From the NCBI GenBank assembly GCA_938074445.1, contig CALJEK010000003.1:62001-126000 (forward strand): 64,000 bases of DNA, given 5' to 3'. This document shows positions 16,614 through 23,595 of the stretch, one piece after another. Position numbers and translations under genes: made by a program. Within the stretch, counting starts at the first letter, position 1. Every line of letters begins with the position of its first letter. Under the pieces are notes generated by a model that saw nothing but the letters and a program-made list of their open reading frames with translations, ran no database searches and was not told where the DNA came from. The DNA comes from Candidatus Kryptoniota bacterium (GTDB lineage Bacteria; Bacteroidota; Ignavibacteria; Kryptoniales; Kryptoniaceae).

Positions 16614-16629
16614 TGGCATTATGATTGCA
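16614..16629 (+). promoter_or_regulatory. sigma-54 (-24/-12) promoter of the GcvH-like/NrfD operon
   Basis: TTGGCAT-TATGA-TTGCA matches the consensus TGGCAC-N5-TTGCW at all but one base (C to T in the -24 box). GG lies at 16615-16616 and GC at 16627-16628. The start point would be near 16640, and a GGAG ribosome-binding site at 16661 precedes the ATG at 16673. Confidence 0.75.
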
Positions 16630-16672
16630 CTTAAACCTAAGTGAGTAAAAAATAAAATTCGGAGAAACCACC

Positions 16673-17341
16673 ATGGTAGCACTTTTCGTATTAGCAACAA
16701 TCTTAATCTGCATCACGGTTGATTACCTTGTTCAAAAAGCACAGAAAAAGCGCGAAGCTTATCAACCCCAAGTCGTATTAAGTACAGAAAATTTCGTTAT
16801 ACCTCGTGGATTCTTTTTCAGTAAAGTACATACTTGGCTTGAGCTTTTGTTTTCCGGAAGAGTTTATGTTGGTGTCGATGATTTTGTTTCAAAAGTGATT
16901 GGGAAAGTTGACGCAATTGAAGTTCTGCCCGTAGGGGAAAGGGTCAGAAAGGGTGAACCGATATTCAAAATCAAACAAGGCAACCGAAGCCTCGCATTTC
17001 CGTCACCCGTAAATGGAAAGATAATTTCTGTCAATCCAAATGTTTTAGAATCACCGGAAACAATTTTGAAGGACCCGTACCTCAACGGTTGGATTATAAT
17101 GATTGAGCCTGAAGATGTTGCCTCTGAAGTGAAGAATTTACTTATTGGCAATGAAGCTTCACGCTGGTTAAGAAATGAAATAAAAAGGTTTAAAGAGTTT
17201 ATAAGCAGAGAAGCGCCTAAATTTTCACCTGTACCTGAGCCAACCCTAGCCGATGGCGGAGTTGTAGTAAAAGGGGTCTTGCAAAACGTGGATGAAAAAA
17301 CATGGGAAAAATTTGAAAAGGAATTTATTCAGCAACTTTAA
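16673..17341 (+). CDS. membrane-anchored GcvH-like protein lacking the lipoyl lysine
   Basis: 222 residues. One N-terminal membrane segment (about 2-20) is followed by QKAQKKR, so by the positive-inside rule the rest faces the cytoplasm. Residues about 38-148 resemble glycine cleavage H protein: KVHTWLE, IEVLPVGERVRKGEPIFKI, FPSPVNGKIISVN, and DPYLNGWIIMIE. The position of the lipoylated lysine, eight residues before the proline of SPVNG, is N104, so no lipoyl attachment is expected. A C-terminal extension carries PTLADGG (190-196), shared with the second GcvH-like protein at 19325. It is the first gene of an operon behind a sigma-54 promoter. A structural or cofactor-binding role in the NrfD-type complex is inferred. 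Confidence 0.75.
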   Translation: MVALFVLATILICITVDYLVQKAQKKREAYQPQVVLSTENFVIPRGFFFSKVHTWLELLFSGRVYVGVDDFVSKVIGKVDAIEVLPVGERVRKGEPIFKIKQGNRSLAFPSPVNGKIISVNPNVLESPETILKDPYLNGWIIMIEPEDVASEVKNLLIGNEASRWLRNEIKRFKEFISREAPKFSPVPEPTLADGGVVVKGVLQNVDEKTWEKFEKEFIQQL

Positions 17342-17362
17342 AAATTAAACTGGGTTCTTAAA

Positions 17363-18133
17363 ATGAAATATGGAATTTTGATCGACATAACCAAATGCAT
17401 AGGCTGTTACGCTTGCGAAGAAGCCTGCGCCGAAAGGTGGAACAACCCCGTCACGGAAACCCACGAACTCTCCGCGATTCAAAACACCGCAGTTGAAGAC
17501 CACGATGGAACTTATGTCCCCCGACTTTGTATGCACTGCGAAAAACCAACCTGTGCATCTGTTTGTCCAGTGGGGGCATTTCAAAAGACAAAACTAGGAC
17601 CAGTCATCTACGACCCATCAAAATGCTTAGGATGTAGATACTGTATCCAAGCATGTCCATTTGATATACCAAAATATCAATGGGATAAATTAAACCCCAA
17701 AGTTACCAAATGCGATATGTGTTATGAGAGGATAAAGAAAGGTGAGATACCTGCTTGTGTTGAAGCATGCCCAGCCGAAGCAAGAATTTTTGGAACAAAG
17801 GAAGAACTCATAGAGGAAGCAAAAAGAAGAATTGATGAAAACCCAGAAACATATTATCCGCACATTTTTGGCTTAAAAGAAGCCGGGGGAACATCAATAC
17901 TCTATCTTTCAGATAGACCGTTAAATAAACTCGGCTTTAAAGTCAAATTGCCAGAAGTTCCACTTTCCCATTTCACAGAACAAATTATGTCAAAGATTCC
18001 AAACTACATCTTTTGGGGCGGTACATTACTCTTCGGAATTTGGTGGATAACAAAGAGAAGAGACGAAGTTCAACGTCTTCAGAAAAAACTTAAAGAGATG
18101 GAAGAAAACAACAAAAAGGAGAATGAAGAATGA
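17363..18133 (+). CDS. HybA-like four-cluster ferredoxin subunit
   Basis: A 256-residue electron-transfer subunit with four [4Fe-4S] cysteine groups: CIGCYACEEAC near residue 12, CMHCEKPTCASVC near 51, CLGCRYCIQAC near 84, and CDMCYERI with CVEACP near 114-134. It resembles HybA, NrfC and DsrO subunits that pair with NrfD-type membrane proteins. A single membrane segment near residue 215 (IFWGGTLLFGIWW) and a charged coiled tail follow, as in HybA. Unlike HybA it has no visible Tat signal, because the ferredoxin domain begins at residue 1 only 21 bases after the previous gene. The clusters may therefore face the cytoplasm. The stop overlaps the next start (ATGA). Confidence 0.9.
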   Translation: MKYGILIDITKCIGCYACEEACAERWNNPVTETHELSAIQNTAVEDHDGTYVPRLCMHCEKPTCASVCPVGAFQKTKLGPVIYDPSKCLGCRYCIQACPFDIPKYQWDKLNPKVTKCDMCYERIKKGEIPACVEACPAEARIFGTKEELIEEAKRRIDENPETYYPHIFGLKEAGGTSILYLSDRPLNKLGFKVKLPEVPLSHFTEQIMSKIPNYIFWGGTLLFGIWWITKRRDEVQRLQKKLKEMEENNKKENEE

Positions 18134-19314
18134 AGATAAAAAATCTGAAACTTACTTTTTGGGGTGCTGTTTTCTGGATCATAGTTGTGCTCGGCATTTA
18201 CTCAACCATACTTCGTTTTACAAAAGGGCTTGGCGCAGCTACAAATTTAAGCGATAAATTCCCCTGGGGATTATGGATCGGATTTGATGTTTTGTGTGGC
18301 GTTGGACTTGCAGCAGGTGGATTTGTAATAGCTGCGGCTGTTTATATTTTCAACCTTGAAGAATATAAATCAATCCTGCCATCAGCCATTTTAACAGCTT
18401 TTCTCGGTTATCTTCTTGTAATCGTTGCTTTGATCTACGACCTTGGAAAACCATGGAACATATGGCACCCGATCATAATGTGGAACCCTGAATCAGTTAT
18501 GTTTGAAGTAGCATGGTGTGTTATGCTTTATACAACAGTTCTCGCGCTTGAATTCAGCCCAATGCTCTTTCAAAAACTCAGGCTCGAAAAACCACAAAAA
18601 ATAATCAAAAGTTTAACTATTCCACTTGTTGTAGCAGGTGTTATACTTTCAACTTTACATCAATCTTCGCTTGGCTCACTTTATCTTATAGTACCAGAAA
18701 AACTTCACCCAATTTGGTATTCGAGCAACTTGCCTTATCTTTTCTTTCTTTCCGCCGTTGCTGTCGGTCCAGCGATGGTCACAATTGAATCATATCTAAG
18801 TTCAAGAGCTTTTAGAAGAGAGATTGAAATACATATACTATCAAGGCTTGCAAAGGTTACCGCAGTTGCATTAATGGTTTATTTTGTATTGAAAGTTGAA
18901 GACATAGTTAACTATAAACTTTTCCCCTACATCTTCAGCCTAAGATATGAGTCTCTTATGTTCTGGCTTGAATTTGCAGTTGGTGTAATTGTGCCGATAG
19001 CGCTGTTGACCAATTCAAAGATAAGAAAAAGTAAAAAGGGATTGTTTGTTGCTCAATTAATCACAGTGCTTGGTTTTATACTTAATAGATTAAATGTCAG
19101 CATCACTGGGCTTGAAAGTTATACGCAGGCAGGTTATTTCCCAAAATGGACTGAAATATCGGTGACGCTTTTCATAGTTGCACTTGGCTTTGCAGCGTTC
19201 AGATTAATAGCCAAACATTTACCTGTTTTTCCGCCCGAAGTCGAAGAAAGAAAGACTATAACAGAAGGTTTTGAAGTTATATCGATGAGAGAAGTTTTTA
19301 AAGAGCAAATTTAA
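18130..19314 (+). CDS. HybB/NrfD-like integral membrane quinone-reactive subunit
   Basis: 394 residues with about ten membrane segments, of the NrfD/PsrC/HybB family, which exchanges electrons with membrane quinones on behalf of a partner ferredoxin. Recognisable stretches include FPWGLWIGFDVLCGVGLAAGG near residue 44, DLGKPWNIW near 104, and STLHQSSLGSLYLI near 175, typical of the HybB branch. No haem is expected in this family. It is translationally coupled to the HybA-like gene and followed within 10 bases by the second GcvH-like gene. No hydrogenase or molybdopterin catalytic subunit is encoded nearby, so the electron donor or acceptor is unknown. Confidence 0.9.
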   Translation: MKIKNLKLTFWGAVFWIIVVLGIYSTILRFTKGLGAATNLSDKFPWGLWIGFDVLCGVGLAAGGFVIAAAVYIFNLEEYKSILPSAILTAFLGYLLVIVALIYDLGKPWNIWHPIIMWNPESVMFEVAWCVMLYTTVLALEFSPMLFQKLRLEKPQKIIKSLTIPLVVAGVILSTLHQSSLGSLYLIVPEKLHPIWYSSNLPYLFFLSAVAVGPAMVTIESYLSSRAFRREIEIHILSRLAKVTAVALMVYFVLKVEDIVNYKLFPYIFSLRYESLMFWLEFAVGVIVPIALLTNSKIRKSKKGLFVAQLITVLGFILNRLNVSITGLESYTQAGYFPKWTEISVTLFIVALGFAAFRLIAKHLPVFPPEVEERKTITEGFEVISMREVFKEQI

Positions 19315-19324
19315 TTATTTCATT

Positions 19325-19945
19325 ATGCTCGGCAAAGAACTTAAAAACACAAACGAAATTACCGTTTTCGAGGTTATCTCAAAATTTGTCGAGAATCTTA
19401 AGAAGGTAAATTTTCCAGAGGATAGGTTGTATACAAAATCTCAGACATGGATTAGACCTGAAGGTGAATTTGCAACTGTCGGCATATGTGCTTCGATTAT
19501 TTATCTTTTTGCGCCTCTTACTGAATTTATATTCTTACAAGTTCCCTTGCTTATCGAGAAAAGCACACCGTGCGCGTGGGTGATGCACAGAGATGGTATC
19601 TTGACAATTCGCTCGCCCTTTCGCGGCGAGCTTTTTGAAATAAATGAAAGCCTAATCAAACACCCTAACCTTATAAGCCAAGACCCCTACTTCGCGGGAT
19701 GGCTCTTTAAAATTAAAACAGATAAGCCAAACTACAACTTTATGTCTCAATCTGAATTTTCAAAGTTATATCTAAACAAAGTTGAAATCCTCGAAAAAGA
19801 ACTACTTTTGAACTTAGCCGAATCATTTAAACCTGTATCTATCCCGACACTTCAAGACGGTGGAAGAATTATTGAAACAGTCAAAGACCTTTTGGGAGCA
19901 AAACGCTATTTTTCCTTGGTGAACAAAATTTTTGGGTTAATTTAA
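19325..19945 (+). CDS. second GcvH-like protein lacking the lipoyl lysine
   Basis: 206 residues, soluble, paralogous to the GcvH-like protein at 16673. The H-protein-like region spans about residues 33-135: YTKSQTWIRPEGEFATVGI, SPFRGELFEINESL, and DPYFAGWLFKIK, the last almost identical to true GcvH. The lipoyl-lysine position is D90, so it should not be lipoylated. C83 and H88 lie close by and are the only obvious reactive residues there. The C-terminal extension has PTLQDGG at 174-180, matching PTLADGG in its paralogue. It is the last gene of the sigma-54 operon before the sensor kinase; a 100-base gap follows. Confidence 0.75.
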   Translation: MLGKELKNTNEITVFEVISKFVENLKKVNFPEDRLYTKSQTWIRPEGEFATVGICASIIYLFAPLTEFIFLQVPLLIEKSTPCAWVMHRDGILTIRSPFRGELFEINESLIKHPNLISQDPYFAGWLFKIKTDKPNYNFMSQSEFSKLYLNKVEILEKELLLNLAESFKPVSIPTLQDGGRIIETVKDLLGAKRYFSLVNKIFGLI

Positions 19946-20018
19946 AAAATTGTCTCTTTTTGGCACATAAAAGTTAGGCTTACGATTGAAAAATAATTAA
20001 AAAACCGAGACTTTTGAA

Positions 20019-20034
20019 TGGCATAAAATTTGAC
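20019..20034 (+). promoter_or_regulatory. possible degenerate sigma-54 promoter of the sensor-kinase gene
   Basis: TGGCAT-AAAAT-TTGAC shares the -24 box and spacing with the two sigma-54 promoters at 16.3 and 16.6 kb, but the -12 GC is GA. If used, transcription would begin near 20045. That would favour the ATG at 20073 as the kinase start. Confidence 0.3.
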
Positions 20035-20072
20035 CTTTAGAGAGAGTGAAATCAACCAACTGTTTTAAAGCG

Positions 20073-21677
20073 ATGAAAATTTTTCAGAGCTTAGCCTTTA
20101 AATTGTTTATCCTTATCTTCATAGTCGTGCTCGGGGTAACGGCTATTTTTTCATTTTTAATCATAGGCTGGCAAACCAGACAATGCTTGCACATTTCAAT
20201 GCAAAACGCGATAAAAACAAGCGATTTAATCAAAAGAGCCACCCATTACAGTATGCTTCATAATCGCCGAGAGGATATCTACCAAATAATAAAAATGCTC
20301 GGGAAACAACCTGGAATTAAAGCAATAAGAATTTATAATAAACGAGGTGAGATTACCTTTTCCACTATACCTGATGAAGTTGGCAGGGTAATACCAATGG
20401 AAAGTGAGGCTTGTAATGTTTGCCATCGCAACGGTAAGATAGAAATCCCCGCCGAAGCTTCACAGCTAACCCGCATATTTCATACGGAGGACGACAAATA
20501 TGAAATCCTTGGGGCAATAAACCCGATAAGAAACGAAGAGTCATGCTATAACTCCGAATGTCACGCACATAAAAGAGAACAAACAATTCTTGGTGTTTTC
20601 GATGTGATGATCTCGCTTAAAGATATGCATGAAAATGTGGAACGCCTTAGCAAAATTCAATATGCAAGTGGATTGGTGATGTTCTTCACTATATCACTTT
20701 TCGTCCTTGTTTTCATCTGGAAATTTGTAAACGCACCGTTAAAAAAATTGACACACGGAACGATAGAAATAATGAATGGGAATCTCAATTTTAAACTTGA
20801 CCTTAAATCAAAAGATGAAATTGGTTTGCTTGCCGACTCGTTCAACAAGATGACAGAAAAACTAAAACAAGCCTATGAAGAACTCACAAATTGGGCTAAA
20901 CTTCTTGAACAAAAAGTTAATGAAAAAACAGCGGAGCTTCAAAGGGCTTATACATATATGATACAAATTGAAAAATTAGCTTCACTGGGCAAACTTTCTG
21001 CAACTGTCGCACATGAGCTTAATAACCCACTCGAGGGAATCCTCACATATGCTAAACTTTTAAAAAGAAAATTTCAAGACGGTCAAATTAACGAAAGAGA
21101 TGAAATAATCAATGAACTTTCAATTATAATTGATGAAACATCGCGTTGTGGGAACATAGTCAAAAACCTTCTCCTGTTCTCAAAACAAAAGGTGGGTGAA
21201 TTTAAAGATGAAGATATCTGTCAGATAATAAAAAGAAGTGTAGCATTGATCTCGCACCATCTTCAAATGAATAACATAAAACTTGAACTTGACATCCCTG
21301 AAAACCCTGTTTTCGTTTTCTGCGACGCTCAACAAATTGAACAAATGCTTCTTGCGATGGAAATAAACTCAATTGAAGCAATGCCGGATGGCGGAACATT
21401 GAGAATCGAACTTAAAGAAATTAACGGCGATAAGATTCAAATTAAGGTGATAGATACGGGGATTGGGATACCAGAAGATATCTTGCCTCATATATTTGAA
21501 CCATTCTTCACAACTAAAAAAGACGCGAAAGGGACCGGACTTGGTCTTGCGGTCGCCTATGGAATTGTCGAAAGGCACAACGGTACGATAAGCGTTGAAT
21601 CCAAAGTAAATCACGGAACAACATTTACAATTACATTGCCAAAAAAGCCAAATATCACTTATGACGCCAAAATTTAG
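20073..21677 (+). CDS. sensor histidine kinase with haem-c motifs in its sensor domain
   Basis: About 534 residues. Two membrane segments (about 8-32 and 199-219) bracket an extracytoplasmic domain that contains CNVCH (114-118) and CYNSECH (158-164), that is, CxxCH and CX4CH haem-c motifs. HAMP, a coiled coil, a HisKA domain with H314 in VAHELNNPLEG, and a complete ATPase domain follow: N box NSIEAM, DTGIGIP, FEPFFTTK, GTGLGLA. It should autophosphorylate in response to redox state or a haem ligand. The gene overlaps the following sigma-54 activator by 17 bases, so the two form a cognate pair. A GTG at 20046 is an alternative start. Confidence 0.88.
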   Translation: MKIFQSLAFKLFILIFIVVLGVTAIFSFLIIGWQTRQCLHISMQNAIKTSDLIKRATHYSMLHNRREDIYQIIKMLGKQPGIKAIRIYNKRGEITFSTIPDEVGRVIPMESEACNVCHRNGKIEIPAEASQLTRIFHTEDDKYEILGAINPIRNEESCYNSECHAHKREQTILGVFDVMISLKDMHENVERLSKIQYASGLVMFFTISLFVLVFIWKFVNAPLKKLTHGTIEIMNGNLNFKLDLKSKDEIGLLADSFNKMTEKLKQAYEELTNWAKLLEQKVNEKTAELQRAYTYMIQIEKLASLGKLSATVAHELNNPLEGILTYAKLLKRKFQDGQINERDEIINELSIIIDETSRCGNIVKNLLLFSKQKVGEFKDEDICQIIKRSVALISHHLQMNNIKLELDIPENPVFVFCDAQQIEQMLLAMEINSIEAMPDGGTLRIELKEINGDKIQIKVIDTGIGIPEDILPHIFEPFFTTKKDAKGTGLGLAVAYGIVERHNGTISVESKVNHGTTFTITLPKKPNITYDAKI

Positions 21678-23007
21678 CATTTTAATAGTTGATGATGAAT
21701 TTATCGTCAGAGATTCCCTTTCAAAATGGTTTACACAAGATGGATATAAAGTTGGCGTGGCAGAAAATGCAGCTCAAGCGCTAAAGTTAATGAACGAAGG
21801 ACCATGGGATATAATTTTCATCGACATTAAAATGCCAGGAATGGATGGACTTGAACTTCAAAAGAGGATAAAAGAAATTGACCCCAACGCTATAATTATC
21901 ATAATAACAGCATTTGCCTCCGTTGACTCAGCTGTTCAGGCTTTAAAAGAAGGAGCCTACGACTACATCACAAAGCCAGTAGACCCTGATTATCTTTCGC
22001 ATCTTGTTAAAAATGCCTTGAAACAGAAAAAATTGACAGATGAAAACATCAAACTGCGCGAACACGTATCTGAACTAATTATGGGTGAAGAACTCATCGG
22101 GGAAAGCCCCCAGATTAAAAAAGTGATTGAACTTGCAAAAACGGTTGCCCCAACAAATACAACTGTAATGATAAGAGGCGAAAGTGGAACAGGGAAAGAA
22201 CTTGTCGCGAGATTAATTCACGCACACAGCCCAAGGAGATATTTTCCGTTTATATCAGTAAATTGCGGGGCAGTCCCCGATACGCTACTTGAATCTGAAC
22301 TTTTTGGACATGAGAAAGGTGCCTTCACAGATGCGCTTTATAGAAGAAAGGGGAAATTTGAACTTGCGGATGGTGGAACAATCTTTCTTGATGAAGTTGG
22401 AACGATAAGTCTAAAAATGCAAATCCAACTTCTTCGCGTCCTCGAAACAAAGCAATTTACAAGAATTGGTGGAAATGAAATAATAACAAGCGATTTCAGA
22501 GTAATTTGCGCAACAAATTCAGACCTTGAACAAGCAGTAAAAGAAGGGAAATTTAGAGAAGACCTTTATTACAGGCTCAATGTTTTTACAATCTTTATCC
22601 CACCGCTGAGAGAAAGAAGAACAGATATACCTCTGATAGCGAATTACTACCTGAAAAAATATGCAGCAATGATGCATAAACCAATAAGCGAGATCTCACC
22701 GGAAGCAATGGACATATTAATAAAATACGACTGGCCTGGGAATGTTAGAGAATTAAAAAACGCCATTGAAAGAGCTATGGTCCTGGCAAAACCACCTATG
22801 ATAAGAGCCCAAGATTTGCCCATTCAAATAACCGAAGAAGAACCAGAAAATGAAACATTAGAAGCAGTTGAAAAAGCACACATACTTAAAATTTTAAACA
22901 AGACAAATTGGAATATAACACAGTCCGCGAAAATTCTCGGCATAGACAGGGTCACACTTTACAACAAAATTGAAAAATACAACTTGAAGAGAAACAGGGT
23001 TGCATAA
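21661..23007 (+). CDS. NtrC-family sigma-54 response regulator
   Basis: 448 residues in three domains. The receiver domain has DD at 11-12, the phosphorylated D55 in FIDIKMPG, T83 and K105. The AAA+ sigma-54 activator domain has Walker A GESGTGKE (173-180) and Walker B IFLDEVG (241-247). Its sigma-54 contact loop reads GAFTDA (220-225) where GAFTGA is the consensus. The C-terminal Fis-type helix-turn-helix lies near residues 412-445 (ITQSAKILGIDRVTLYNKI). It overlaps the haem sensor kinase gene and is therefore its partner. The probable targets are the two sigma-54 promoters about 5 kb upstream, which is inferred from proximity. Confidence 0.93.
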   Translation: MTPKFSILIVDDEFIVRDSLSKWFTQDGYKVGVAENAAQALKLMNEGPWDIIFIDIKMPGMDGLELQKRIKEIDPNAIIIIITAFASVDSAVQALKEGAYDYITKPVDPDYLSHLVKNALKQKKLTDENIKLREHVSELIMGEELIGESPQIKKVIELAKTVAPTNTTVMIRGESGTGKELVARLIHAHSPRRYFPFISVNCGAVPDTLLESELFGHEKGAFTDALYRRKGKFELADGGTIFLDEVGTISLKMQIQLLRVLETKQFTRIGGNEIITSDFRVICATNSDLEQAVKEGKFREDLYYRLNVFTIFIPPLRERRTDIPLIANYYLKKYAAMMHKPISEISPEAMDILIKYDWPGNVRELKNAIERAMVLAKPPMIRAQDLPIQITEEEPENETLEAVEKAHILKILNKTNWNITQSAKILGIDRVTLYNKIEKYNLKRNRVA

Positions 23008-23013
23008 AAATTC

Positions 23014-23595
23014 ATGCCACTGGCAAATTCAAGTAAAATTCTTATAGTCCCAATCCACCCAGTCGATTTTGAACTCGTTTCAACGCTGGTTTCACCATTG
23101 AGCAAAATCTTTAACTGCGAAGTTCTTCTCGACAATACAAATCACATTAATCTCTTATCCACCTACGACAGTTCAAGAGCCCAATTCAACTCAACGAAAA
23201 TAATTTCAATTCTCTTTGAAAAATTTAAAAATTTCAACGGTAAAATCCTTGGTGTGATCTCTGTCGATTTATTTATCCCCGTGCTAACTTATGTGTTTGG
23301 AGAAGCGCAGCTTAAAGGTAAAATTGCCGTTGTTTCAACTTTTAGATTAAGTGAAATAACTTATGGACTCCCAGAAAATAAAAAGTTAACCGCAGAAAGA
23401 CTCCTAAAAGAAGCAGTCCATGAGCTCGGGCATAACTTCGGACTTCTACATTGCGAAAATTATCTATGCGTTATGCATTCCTCAACTTCAGTTGAAGAAG
23501 TTGATATAAAAACGTCGTCATTTTGCGACAAATGCTACGAAGAACTATCAAGGCAAATTTTTTCTGAATTCAATGATCATCATAATGGCAAATAG
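23014..23595 (+). CDS. amzA: archaemetzincin-family metalloprotease
   Basis: A 193-residue zinc peptidase of the archaemetzincin family. The full signature is visible: HELGHNFGLLHC with zinc ligands H136, H140 and H146 and catalytic E137, then C147, C152-VM, and FCDKC (C171 and C174), which form the second, structural zinc site. There is no signal peptide, so it is probably cytoplasmic. It starts 6 bases after the response regulator and may be co-transcribed with it. Its 3' end overlaps the convergent YwiC-like gene by 48 bases. The physiological substrate is unknown. Confidence 0.92.
   Translation: MPLANSSKILIVPIHPVDFELVSTLVSPLSKIFNCEVLLDNTNHINLLSTYDSSRAQFNSTKIISILFEKFKNFNGKILGVISVDLFIPVLTYVFGEAQLKGKIAVVSTFRLSEITYGLPENKKLTAERLLKEAVHELGHNFGLLHCENYLCVMHSSTSVEEVDIKTSSFCDKCYEELSRQIFSEFNDHHNGK

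Noticed and set aside
19961-19971. TGGCAC at 19961 as a sigma-54 promoter
   Set aside because: The expected TTGCW after five bases is AGTTA, so the -12 element is missing.
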